Below are positions 46,008-56,899 of a stretch of 64,000 bases of DNA, piece by piece; position 1 is the first letter of the stretch; the number at the start of each line of letters is the position of its first letter. The stretch spans positions 2,450,718 through 2,514,717 of the forward strand of contig CM038926.1 of assembly GCA_021904315.1 (NCBI GenBank), read 5' to 3'. Under the pieces are notes generated by a model, which saw only the letters and a program-made list of their open reading frames with translations, searched no databases and was not told where the DNA came from. The position numbers were made by a program, and so were the translations under genes. Source of the DNA: Sphagnum magellanicum. Its lineage: Eukaryota > Streptophyta > Sphagnopsida > Sphagnales > Sphagnaceae.

Positions 46008-48428
46008 ATGGATTTGGTGGTTAAATGGTTGCTATGGCAGCCTGACTGGGAGAAAGAGAGCTACCCTGAGATTAATGACCTAATTTTGATGCCAATCTTT
46101 GCCATCATCTTCCCCTTAGTGCGCTACCTGCTGGACTCCTTCATGTTTGAGGTTTGTTTTACAATCTTTATGCTTTTGTCTTTTGTCTTATGTTGATGAC
46201 TTCTTTTCAGGATTGCCCAAATAAATGAGAAAATACAAATTAGAGCAGCTGAATCTGCTGCTCTGTTTGTTTTGTGTTGTCAGGAGGAGGATTATATGCC
46301 TCAGAGAAATGAATGTAGTATTTTTAGAAAGAGTTTGCAATATTCTTTGTCTTGTGCTGCTCTGAGATGGGTGTGTGATTTATCCCTAGCATCCAGCAGA
46401 AGCCAATGGATTCATTGATGTAGTGAGCTCAATGTGGTACATTGATCTGCTGGGAGTTCAGTGACATTGAGAGGAGTCCATGCTCCATCTCATTCTGCAA
46501 TTGTTGCTGTGCAGAGGTTGGGAAAGCGATTTATTTCAGGATTTGCATGCTCATCAAAGAAGGGATTATCAGAAGTTGAGAAAGATGGCAATTATAAGAG
46601 ACTGGCCAAGTTTAAAGAGTCTGCATGGAAGTTTGTGTATTACTTGACAGCTGAGACATTGGCACTTACTATTACATACAATGAACCTTGGTTTAAAGAT
46701 ACCAAGCAATTCTGGATTGGACCAGACCAACAGTGTTGGCCTGATCAGAAAGCAAAGTAAGTTGCACCTTTGTTTTCATTTTATAAACTTTCTTTGCTAG
46801 CATTTCCTCAAACCATGTTTTTTACCATTTTCTATCCTGCATTACCATACTACACTTTCAGTAGGAATGATTATAAGTTTATCAGCACATCAATTTGTTA
46901 TCTCTGGTTATGCTCAACTTTTGCTCATTACTTGTGGGGTTGTTGAACAGGCTAAAATTGAAGTTGCTCTATACTTTTGCGGGTGGTTTCTACACCTACA
47001 GCATATTTGCCCTGTTGTTTTGGGAGACAAGGCGCAAAGATTTTGGTGTCAGTATGGCACACCATGTTGCAACACTGGCTCTAATTCTAATCTCTTACAT
47101 GTGCAGGTGCATGTCCTCTGACTACTGTGGCATATCTCTTGCAACAAGCTCATGATTCACTTAATTGTTGTGATAACCACCTGAAAGATCAAATGCTATA
47201 TCCAACTTGTCTCATCCGAATTGTACTGTTGGGTGAGTACTTTCCTCTCTTTGAAATGCCTCAAATGCCTTATTTTCTATCTTGTGATGGCAACAGGTTT
47301 TCTAGAGCAGGATCCATGGTGCTGGCACTACATGATGCAAGTGATGTTTTTTTGGAGATTGGGAAACTTACAAAGTACTGTGGCTCTGAGATTGTGCCAA
47401 GCATTTCCTTCCTTATCTTTGCCTTATCCTGGCTCATCCTTCGCCTCATCTATTTTCCATTCTTTATCATTTGGAGCACCAGGTATGTAATATTGATTGC
47501 TATGCTAGATGGATGTCTTTGGCTTGTTTGTCTGTCTAATATTCCAGCTCCTTGTTCTCTGTGCAAATGTTTAAGTACAGTTTTTATAGTTTGTCTTCAG
47601 CTCCAAGGACAATATTTGAAGGGATTCCTCTTAGCTAGTGACAACAAGAAATGGTTTAGCATACATATCTCTCCATCCCCTTCTTTACTTCAGCCACTAG
47701 AAGCATTCTTATGAAAGAGATCTCTTGCTTGACTGACACTTGGTAGTTTCTCTCTCCCTCTCCTCCTGCCTGGATAAATGGTGTGGCTGTTGTGAGTTCA
47801 CACGTGCATGTATTACACTAATCACCCCTGGGTATAATTTTTAGCTGCCCAAATCCAATTGCTAACCCTGTTCTTGTTTTGTTTTTTATGTGCCCAGCTA
47901 AGTCCCTAGCTTTGTTTGATAGAAGGTTTGACAAGCCAATTGCTAGGAAGGCATAGTGGAGCTTGTTTACTTGTTTTTCATGGTGGTTTGCTTGTTGTGC
48001 AGTTACGAGGTGCTGCTACTACTGGACAGGGAGAAAACCCCTGAAGGGCCATGGCTGTACTACATCTTGAACACTTTGCTCATCAGCTTGCTTGTACTAC
48101 ATATGTATTGGTGGATTCTCATTTACCGCATGATTGTGAGGCAGGTTGAGGCCCGAGGCAAGATGTCACACGATGTCCGCTCTGGTATGCTATTTGCTGC
48201 ATTTCTTTTTCTTGATTAGGTGGACAACAGGAGCTCAGTTTTGCACCAATGTAGCATCACAAGCAAGTTAAGGCTCCTCTGGTTACAAGACATTGAGTGC
48301 CTTGTGAACTCTGGTGTGGTTCATTGCTTCTTTGAAGTTAAATTTGCAAAAGAAGAGGGTTAACATCTGCAAGCAACACTTTGGTTCATGAATGTGCAGA
48401 TTCAGAGGATGAAGACAAAGTGGAGTGA
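46008..48428 (+). CDS. LAG1 homolog: Ceramide synthase, LAG1 / TLC-domain family (312 aa, six coding exons)
   Basis: Joins 46008-46151, 46515-46756, 46951-47106, 47297-47482, 48003-48184 and 48400-48428. All introns are GT...AG and the total is 939 nt. The enzyme N-acylates sphingoid bases with acyl-CoA in the ER membrane to make (dihydro)ceramide. Residues about 1-48 carry the first membrane segment after W-E-K-E-S-Y-P. The TLC domain starts at [13 protein letters not shown]. The Lag1 motif includes [11 protein letters not shown] with its two histidines, then [13 protein letters not shown]. The tail R-S-D-S-E-D-E-D-K is acidic and CK2-like, as in plant and yeast homologues. Length matches plant LAG1 proteins (about 300-310 aa). 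The start at 46008 is chosen because an acceptor-like AG lies at 45980 and the family starts a few residues before W-E. The frame is open further upstream with other ATGs (e.g. 45915). The gene looks intact. Confidence 0.96.
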
Positions 48429-50131
48429 TGAATATAAGCATAGTCTCTGAAGGATATATCTCACAATTTGCAGTAAAAGAGGTACTACAATTTTGAAGGT
48501 TGGTTGTAGTAAATGCACTTTTGGTGTTAGCAATTCTATGTAGCTGCAGTTGATCTGACATTGGATCATTTGCACTTCTGATTTAAAAACAGTTCAATCA
48601 TTGGTTGGCACTTTTACTCTCAAGCTCTCATCTCTTTATTAGTCAAATGGGAGACTCTCCAGATTGTGCTCACAAGAGTTGAGCAGTTGTATTCTTAAAT
48701 GAACATTATTTCCTTGCTGCTTGTGAAATGCAGATGGGTTGCACATGAAAGACATCAGTGGTAAAGTTTGTCGTTGGGTAGGAGTAGAATCATTGAGTTA
48801 TGCATGGTGTAATGCAGACAAAGGAATTGAGTTTTGATCAGTAATGGTTTTCAAGTATGGTAGTGTCTTTTGAAGTTGGGGAAATTTGGAAAGTCAGGGT
48901 GAAAACCAAAAAGAGTAATCATGATTTCTGTATTCATGATTAGGTTTCTGCATTTCAACTTGAGGTCAAAAGTCAATATGCATTCTTGATCATCGTAAAA
49001 CATGAGACCTGCTCCTGACAGGCACACATGGACTCTACACATTACCGATTGATCTCATATCATTCTGTATGATCTCTTACTTGAGAGCTGCTTGATAGAG
49101 TTCTTGAAATAATGGACACAATTGTAAACTTTGCTTTAAAGGCCTCTTTCATACAATGAATCCACTTGTGTGACCTCTTAGCTGTGGATTCATCAAAATG
49201 TGGTTTTAGGGAGAATTGTAGCTGTGTTTATCCTGATTTTTAACAAAATCTTGTCCTGTGAGATAGTGTATTGAGGTATTCTTGATTGTGATAATTGTTG
49301 AATTGTCAGTTGTTTGATGCAAACCACTTGATTGTGTCTGATCTCACAGTGTATATGTCTCTTTGCTAACTGAGATCATGACTGAATCTTCCAGTTGCTT
49401 CCAGAATGCAAAAGAAACTGAGGACACAGATTTCTGTAGCATTTTGTACTTAGATTATTGGCCTCAACTTTATACCAATTTTTTGCATAACAACCCTCTA
49501 CACCACCTATCAGGAGCTGATGAAGTCAGTGAGAGACTACCTAGTGGCAGATAGTAACTACCATTCATGGCCCAGGTGATGCTCTGAGAGTTTGTGGAGT
49601 GATACATAGGGTGATGACTGACTGTATGCATTCTTGTTATATTCATTCTGGAACATTTTGTTGTGAAATGCATTCCCCCTCATGGTTTGTTGTTGCCACC
49701 AACTGAACGATACCCAATGGACAGTAGTAGTATTGGTCCATGGGACATGTCTTTGGATGCATCTTTGGTATCATTCTCATTGAACAAGATGGTTTGACCC
49801 GGAGTGGCTCCATCCCTATAACATTGACATCATGGAAGAATATAATGCTACACTTTCTTGACTTGAACTTAGAATCTCAAATACACAATAAAGCCATTGA
49901 CACATGCAAATTATAAATTTTGAAAGTTGAAAACCACATGAAATGTCCTATTTCAATAATTGTGGAAACTTCACATGATTGTCTATATTCATTACATTCA
50001 AAACTTTTTGTTAACTTGGAAACCACATAATTCAATAAACCAAATAACAAATTGAAATTTACGTGGCCTTAAAAACAATTGAAACCAACTAAATCAAGTG
50101 GACCTGAAAACCAAATGGTGCATGTCACACA
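48429..50131. other. 3' flank of the ceramide synthase gene
   Basis: This probably contains the 3' UTR, whose composition (moderate GC, T-rich) continues like gene sequence to about 49700. No AATAAA could be singled out as the signal. After about 49850 the sequence becomes AT-rich with repeated GAAAGTTGAAAACCA words. No other gene is supported. Confidence 0.5.
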
Positions 50132-50136
50132 TCAAT

Positions 50137-51050
50137 TGTCGTAACCCTAACTTTGAGCTCGCGACCAAGGCAAGGGTTGGCAAAGGTACGAGCTAAGAGT
50201 GAAGTTTAAGAATCACATTTCATGCTCTAAGAGTGTAAGAAAATGTGAAGGAATGAACTCGCACACTCCCAAATGAGCTCTCACTTTGAAAGTTGGACTT
50301 CTGATGGATTCTTGAATTTTAGAGGGCGATTTTAGGGGTCAAAACTCATTGGATTGAATAAGTTTTTATATCGTTAAAAAGATTTTGGAATGTAGATGTC
50401 TAAAATGGGATCGCATGACCCATTTGGCCATTTAAAACATAAGTTATGGTCAAAAGAAGGGTTGGGAGTCAAATTCCCAAATTGATTCCCGACCATTAAA
50501 AATCAAGAATCGCCCTAATTTCCTGGCGTGCAGATAGTGTGCTACATAATGTTGAAAAACTCTTGACGAGGGTTAAAAATTTATCTTAAATCACACCTTA
50601 ATCGAAGGTATGCACACAAAGTTATGGGCCTTTAAAGTCGCAGGAGTATCAATTTCGAGAATTTCGGGACTCCAACTTAGGAGTCCCAAGACAAAATGAC
50701 ATTTGGATGCTGGCCCCGTGGCCAGGCATAAAGAATATTATAAAGGGGAGGGTGGCAGTGTCCCCCAAGTCCGGGCAATGGTGAGTCTTGTGAGTCTGTG
50801 TTTGCCCATGGTTTATCCGTGCACCAAAAGTGTTTCAACTACGCACTAACCAACTTATTGTTTGGTTTATGTAGGTCCGTGTGAATAAGTGAATTGCTTA
50901 TCACTCTTCCTAATCCCCATCACGAAGCTCCAACATGCCCCTCTACCTTAAAGTGCTGCGAGCCAGGGAGCGCACCCCAACTCCTTATCCTTTCGTTGTT
51001 TTCACCTCGGACTCACATTTGAGTTTATCAAGGAGCTTGGGAGTGCATCA
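50137..51050 (+). mobile_element. Solo LTR (914 bp) with 5-bp target duplication
   Basis: Starts TGTCGTAACC and ends GAGTGCATCA (TG...CA). It is flanked by a perfect TCAAT on both sides (50132-50136 and 51051-51055). A TATA box (TATAAAG, 50739-50745) followed by transcribed-looking sequence gives the + orientation. There is no internal coding sequence. The structure is the product of recombination between the two LTRs of a former element. It does not resemble the other LTRs in this window. Confidence 0.85.
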
Positions 51051-52245
51051 TCAATGATCATGTAAATTTCACATGGACATTATATTTATTAAGTACATTT
51101 CAAAATGAATAAAGTAAACAACTTCAAAAGATTGACCAAAAATTAATATGAATTTGAAACTTGAGACCTAGATCATTTTGATCATCAAATAAGCTAGAAC
51201 TTGAGAACCAAATATTTGGAAGGATATATATATGTATATACATTTGAAAGTTTAAAACCAGATCACTAATAAAACCAAATAGTGAGATAATTAATGAAAT
51301 TTGAAAGTTGACAACCATAAGTAGACCCTACATATGGAGAAATTTCAAAATTGCAAAAGTTTCATAACCAAAAAATCTAAAACTTGAGTAGTAGGTAACT
51401 AAAAAAACTATGATTAATATGGTTTGAATGAAAATAACTTAATAATGATGTGATGATAACTAGAAGATATATATATCATATATGAATAATCACACAAAGC
51501 TTTGTCAAAATGTGAAAATTGTGACAAGTTTTGGAATAAACAATATACCTTGATTGAAACAAATGGACTTGAATTTTAGAAATCTAAACTTGTAGTTATT
51601 TTTTTGAAAATCATGCCAATCTTTGTAAGATGATTTTATGTATAAAAGAAAGGAGAGGAATTGTGTCAAAGGCCATTGAATTATGTGATTGTATGTGTTG
51701 ATGAGATGTCATTGATTGTGAAGACTCACATGAACTTTGCATGTATTGACTAAATTTCCAAATGAACAAATCAAACAACTTCAATAGGGGGCTTGAAAAC
51801 TCATATGGGTTCAAAATGTGAGACGCAAAGAATTGTAATAACTAGATAACTTGAAACTTGAGAATGAAATATTTGGAAAACTATATAAATAAAATGGTTT
51901 GAAATTTCAAAACCAATTAATCAAAAAACCAAATCATGATATAACCAATGAAATTTGAAAATTTGAAAATGTTTATAACTAGGTAAACTACAAATTGGAA
52001 AATGTTCATGACCAAGTAAGTTTAACTAAAAAATGTTCAAATCCAAATAAGCTAAAACTTTAATAGAAAAATGGAGAAGCTAGAAAGTTGAAAACCTTAA
52101 ACCTTATCACTTCCAAATAATGAAATACCTTGAGAATGAAAGTTAAGAGCTACAAAATTAGAAAAGTTGAAATTTGAAAATTGGAAAATTTTGACATCTA
52201 AATAAAATAAAGCTTGAGTATCAACTAATCAAATAAACTTGATAG
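51051..52245. other. AT-rich intergenic sequence with short degenerate repeats
   Basis: Recurrent words such as AAACTTGAGAACC, GAAATTTGAAAGTTGA and AACCAAAT occur throughout, and similar words occur at 49900-50110 on the other side of the solo LTR. It seems to be one old repeat block interrupted by the solo LTR. No gene is supported. Confidence 0.5.
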
Positions 52246-52536
52246 TTGGGTTTTGAGGAATTGACTATTCCATATGTCGGGAGGGTTTACACCTTGCAGA
52301 TGGATGGAGGTGTGTATAATGTTTCAATCTCCCAAGAATCGTCGTGTACATGCCTTGATTGGAATTCCGCAGAACCACATGATTTGTGTCAAAGATTTTT
52401 TCCCTATAAACACTTGTATTGGATATACAACACTCACCTTTGCTGCAATAATGAACATTGTATTCATCAAGGTACTTTGGCAATCACTGAGGTGGACAAA
52501 ATATTGAATAGACGTTCCATGCCCTCCATTATGTGA
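52246..52536 (+). pseudogene. SWIM-type zinc-finger fragment
   Basis: The frame encodes Y-N-V-S-I-S-Q-E-S-S-C-T-C-L-D-W followed by C-Q-R-F-F-P-Y-K-H-L-Y-W. This resembles a SWIM finger (CxC ... CxH), with the usual third Cys next to K-H replaced by Tyr in P-Y-K-H and a spare Cys slightly upstream. No ATG opens the frame (TTG at 52246) and there is no upstream protein. SWIM fingers occur in MULE-type transposases and in some host proteins. The fragment ends 22 bp before the LTR at 52559. Confidence 0.5.
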
Positions 52537-52558
52537 CAAAATCCATTTTACTTTGTTG

Positions 52559-52869
52559 TGTCATGCCCGTATGCACGGCCTCATGCATGATGGCCGGTTA
52601 CGGGCATGCCCGTCATATCTTTTAGGGTTATTGTATGGTTGTAAGGTTATGAACGTTCTTAAGTGACTGTGCGCTATTAGGTTTAGGGTTTCAGCTTTTG
52701 GTGGCTATATAAAAGGGCCAAGCCCTTCCCTTATCCTTTAGTTTTTCTAGAATTCCTTTGTATGAAAGTTGCCTCCATAGTTCACTTGGATTTTCTAGAT
52801 GCTCATGGTGGTTACTACACGGCCACCATCTACATACACCTTCACTACTTCTTTGCAATTTATTTCAAT
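52559..52869 (+). mobile_element. 5' LTR-derived segment
   Basis: Matches 61374-61685 with about 8 substitutions and one indel, starting TGTCATGCCCG and ending TTTCAAT. The 167-bp U3 start that follows the polypurine tract at the 3' end is missing here, so this LTR seems 5'-truncated. Where U5 ends cannot be decided. A CACAACA at 53728-53734 is a possible end, but no clear primer site follows it. Confidence 0.75.
52706..52716 (+). promoter_or_regulatory. LTR TATA box
   Basis: TATATAAAAGG. The corresponding 3' LTR copy has TGTATAAAAAAAG at about 61525, with the motif damaged by substitutions. Confidence 0.65.
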
Positions 52870-53755
52870 TTTAGAAAAACTCTATTTCCTATTGCTTCAT
52901 GTTGAAAGCAACAGATTTCTTGCACTTTTGAAGTTCTTGAGTTGTTACTACTGGTGTGGTGTTGTTGCTGCCGGAGGGAGCGCAAGGAAGGAGCGCAAGT
53001 TGCTACTACTATTGTTGCGAGAGGGAGCTTTTGTGTTACATTCAAGCCAACCAACAGAGCCGGGAAACATGTTTCGAAGCCCTGTCTCTTTTCTCTCTGT
53101 CTTGCTCTCGTTCTCTCTTTGAAACTGTCGAGTAAAAAAAAACAAAAACAAAAACAAAAATTTCGGCGCTAGCCACCTGCCATCGCTGCAGAGCAGCGTA
53201 GCCCTGCCTGCCGTTACCACGATGTGAACTAAAGTAGCGTTATAGCGTTGTTGCAGCGCCTGTTGCAACAGTGCCGCAGCAACGCGAGCTGCAGCAGCGT
53301 TGTCGCGACGCGTGTTGCAACAGCGGCGTAGCGTTGCCGCGACGCGAGCTGTAGCATTATAACGCTGCGAGCTTGCAGTGCTATAGCAACGCGAGCTTGC
53401 ACCACTGCAGCTCCACGTTGCCATCGCCATCGCCACAAAGTTCACGGGCGAGCTGCGGCGTGGTGACCTTTGATGTTACGGTGCCGATTTCCGTCTGTTG
53501 ACTTCCGTCCACGAACTTTCGTCCGTCGGTCCTACGTCATGTCGTCCTGTTGTCTTGCGCCCTACGCCCTACTATTTACGTCCTGCCATTTTACATCCTA
53601 CCTTTTCATCCAACATCTATTTGACTTCCGTGCAATATTTGTGTGTCACGGGTTATTCCCAACAACGCACTTTATTCTTCAAATTGTGCGTTGTGTTAGA
53701 ATTTTGTAGTTAGTGTTGTGTACTATCACAACATTTTAGGGCATGGGACAACACC
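52870..53755 (+). other. Leader with GC-rich repetitive segment (53164-53460)
   Basis: There is no supportable ORF. 53164-53460 is strikingly GC-rich and CpG-rich compared with everything around it. It is built of short variant words such as GTTGCAACAG, GCGACGCG and GCAACGCGAGCT, several of which are mutually complementary. A strongly folded leader RNA (packaging or translation signal) is one possibility. (AAAAAC)n sits just before it (53137-53160). Confidence 0.6.
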
Positions 53756-56056
53756 ATGTCCTCGGATGATGAGAGCACTACCGCTAGGCCAGAGCCTAGG
53801 TATCAGCTACGAAGTAACACACAGTCCTTTGAGTCGATTTCTTTAAGCTCACGATCTTCATGACAATACCATCAAGCATCCACAACACCACCGTCATCTA
53901 GTACAACTCCTACGAGGAATTCAGGTTTAGGTTACACCACATCAACAGTACATCAAAGTCCATTTGGAGGGGTTAATCAATGGGGTACACCTATTGCTGC
54001 ACCTACTTTCACACCATCACCGTATACTCCGTTGCAAGCTGTGACTTCAACACCCATATAGACCATGGAGGTCAGCAGTTCCTCTGGGAGAATTAAGAAG
54101 TTCAGCGGAAGGCCAGGTACTATTTCTTTGAGGGAGTTCAAGGCAACCTTCTCAACTGTGGTTTATGAATTGGAGTTCAAGTACGACGCTAATTACACAG
54201 AGGCATTTGCATTCAAACAATTGGCTCGTTATATGCATTATGAGGCACTCGATGTCTACGAGCAACATTCTGCAAGGATTTTGGGTGTCACCCAAATTCC
54301 CAATCCAGCATACGCCATAGCCATTACCACCGCCTCTCAAGTTGCAATTGCACATCACGGGACTATGCCGAATAATCTAGACCCAGTACCTACCTCAATA
54401 AACCTTTCTCCTCAACAATTCATTGTTGCTACTACAAACATTCCTCCCACAACTGATGTGCCAGCTTTTGCTGATCCAGTGGGGGAATTCTTTCGAATTC
54501 TTAAGCTGGAATTTCCAGTCAAAAGTTCTGAAAAAATTCTGTAGCTCGCCACCTTCTCTCGACAAAAGGATGAAACCCTCAAGATGCTCTACAGGAGGCT
54601 TCTCAAACTCAAAGAGGATACCCAGAGCATCACCGACTTGGAAGCTGCCCACCGGTATCTTCGTTCGTTGGAAGGTACTCCAACACTCCACGCGCAGGTT
54701 TTACAACGGGTCTTTGCAGAATTTGGAGATTCATACACTTTGTTGGATGTGTACAACATTTCCGAAAAGTTGGAACTGGCTCATGCACACTATGAGGCCA
54801 GTACTATGAGGCCTCCATCACGTTCAAGGCCTCAGCCTACACAAGCTGTGCCAACTAGATCATCACATTCTTCTTCAAGAACTAAAGCGGTGCACACAAC
54901 TACACCCATCCTACCTTCTTGCAACTACTGTGGCAATCCTGCCCACAAAGCTAGTGAGTGCAACATTCCTTCTTAAGATCTCTTTTGTGATTATTGTGGA
55001 AAAGAGGGACATTAGGAATCTGTCTGTTTTGCCAAGTTCCCAGAGCGGAAGCAACTCCGATTACAATGGCAAAATCTGCCAGCATCTTCCGTTGTCCCTC
55101 AACCAAAAGCCAAGGCACCTCAGCCTTCCACTCAGGCTTTGCCCACCAAGGGTAATTCCAACAAGAATGCTAAGAAGAAGGAGCACAATGCTGACAAGAA
55201 GGAGGTGCTTCAAGCCCATGCAATTCAAGTTCAGACTTTACAAAATGAACTCGAATCATTGAGGGCTCAACTTGCTAATCTAAAAGGCAAGTCCTCCCAA
55301 CTAGCTAGTCATGCCCAACCTGTACAAAGTTCAGGATCACGAGAGGGACCTCCTAGGTCGTTCTATGGCCTTCCACACGATGCCATGGTTGGGGAGTATG
55401 TTCTTTCCACTCCACGCAATTCTAGTTTCACACCAGAAGTTGCTACTTCTTTTTGCCCTTCCTATGTCGCGGCACAAGAAGCTAGTGTGGCACCCAGAGT
55501 TTCTGCCACTAGGCAGGTAATTCAAACCGATGGACTCGCATCTAGTTCAAGTCCTATTACCAGGGCTAGAGGAGCTCGAGCAGTCATGCCACAATCTTTT
55601 CGTCCTCTCAACATGGAAGAGGAACACACCTTGTTGGCGAGGGGGGGGGAGACTACTACACCACAAGCTGTTAGGGCATCAAATTCTCGTGTCCCAGGAG
55701 TACATGTACATAAGGAAAACACACAATTTTCCACTAATCAACTTATGGAATGCCAACTTCAAATGCATGAAGTGGCGCAAAAGCTTGTGAGTACACCATT
55801 GTTTAGTTTTCAAGATTTGAAGCTAAGCACCAAGGACATAATTGCAATCTTAGAGGATACCTTGAACATTACATCAGGTCCTCTACCAATCCCTGATCCA
55901 CATGCTACAGAGGTCCCATCCAACACCTTGGAGAGACATTCGATTGGCTCACATGTTGCAGATGGCGTTCGTAATCTGGTCACTAGTTCTAGCATGGCTA
56001 AACTAGTAGGCTTTCCTACCTTTGATTCTACATTCACATATCAAAAGGGAGTTTAG
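53756..56056 (+). pseudogene. Gag region of the methyltransferase-bearing element
   Basis: The frame starts at ATG 53756 (M-S-S-D-D-E-S-T) and passes stops at 53861 (TGA), 54059, 54542 (TAG), 54974 (TAA), 55013 and 56054 (TAG) with no frameshift. A capsid-like helical region lies at about 54090-54780 (F-S-G-R-P-G-T near its start). Two CCHC knuckles follow: C-N-Y-C-G-N-P-A-H-K-A-S-E-C (54920-54961) and a second at 54986-55027 whose spacer contains the TAG at 55013. After them come a Lys-rich coiled-coil-like stretch (55140-55290) and a long Ser/Pro-rich linker. At 767 codons this is longer than typical Ty3/gypsy gag. Role: particle formation and RNA binding. Confidence 0.88.
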
Positions 56057-56899
56057 AACACCTCACTTGTAGATTTGTTACTTAGCAAAGGTGTTGTGGA
56101 TAGCCATGCTCTCCACAAAGTCTCTCACTCATTTTCGAAGGTGGTGCCTAGTAAGAGAACTTCCATCGCCACCGGAGTTGCCATTGTCGACAATATTGGG
56201 TCAGCAATCCAAGTGGGAGGACATACACCTAGAGTGGTACTTCTTGACACAGGTGCCCAACCAGTGATTCTTGGAGTTCAATTCGCCAAGAAGATGGGCA
56301 TGCTTGACTCCAAACTACGAAAATCTATGTGGCAGATTCGCACTGCTAGTGGGAGCGTAGAGGAGGTACTTGGGGAAAGCTCGGATTTGATTGCACTTAA
56401 GTTCAATGAAGGTACAGATCAAGAGCTTTGCTTACAGGTCATATGTTTAGTCACCAATGCCACAAGTTATGATGTGCTCATTGGGCAAGAGGCCCTGTTT
56501 CCACCAAGTTTCACAATTGACAACTGGTTCGAACATGCGTACTACAGAATGGATTGGGAAATTGATGGCCACCACTTGGGATACATACCCCTTGATTTAC
56601 ATGGGAACCATAGTCCTATGGCTCACCATTGCATGCTCAAGGAAGCACACACCATTTCCTACATCCAACAAGCTAGCCACGAATGGATAGAGGGAGATGA
56701 GGAGGAGATAGCTTACGTTCAAGCTACTGAAAGCTTGAAGGTGGTTCCTACTGACATCCAACATGGACCAGAGGTTTTACAAAGGTTCAAAGTAGCCCAC
56801 AAGCCCTTGGTCAAAGCTTTGTCTAGTTTTGAAAGCATGGAAAGCCATGGTGAACCGATTAAACCATTACTTCGTCAGCTCATCACCTGGACACCACCT
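56057..56899 (+). pseudogene. Aspartic protease and linker
   Basis: In frame with gag. The active-site motif is L-L-D-T-G-A-Q, Asp at 56246-56248. A second strand block S-Y-D-V-L-I-G follows about 75 residues later, the usual retropepsin arrangement. About 120 residues of linker then lead to the methyltransferase, with a H-H-x-G-Y and an acidic D-E-E-E stretch. I see no domain in the linker. It would cleave the polyprotein. Confidence 0.9.

Noticed and set aside
52948..53445. 165-codon minus-strand open frame with Ala/Arg/Thr-rich repeats
   Set aside because: Produced by the GC-rich repetitive leader. No stop codons are expected in such sequence and there is no domain.
54539..54544. Programmed UAG readthrough at the gag stop
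   Set aside because: Some retroelements use readthrough, but eight TAGs spread over gag, methyltransferase, RT and integrase point to decay, not a single recoding site.
56457..56690. Alternative 77-codon frame within the protease-methyltransferase linker
   Set aside because: Shadow frame of a longer, motif-supported reading frame.
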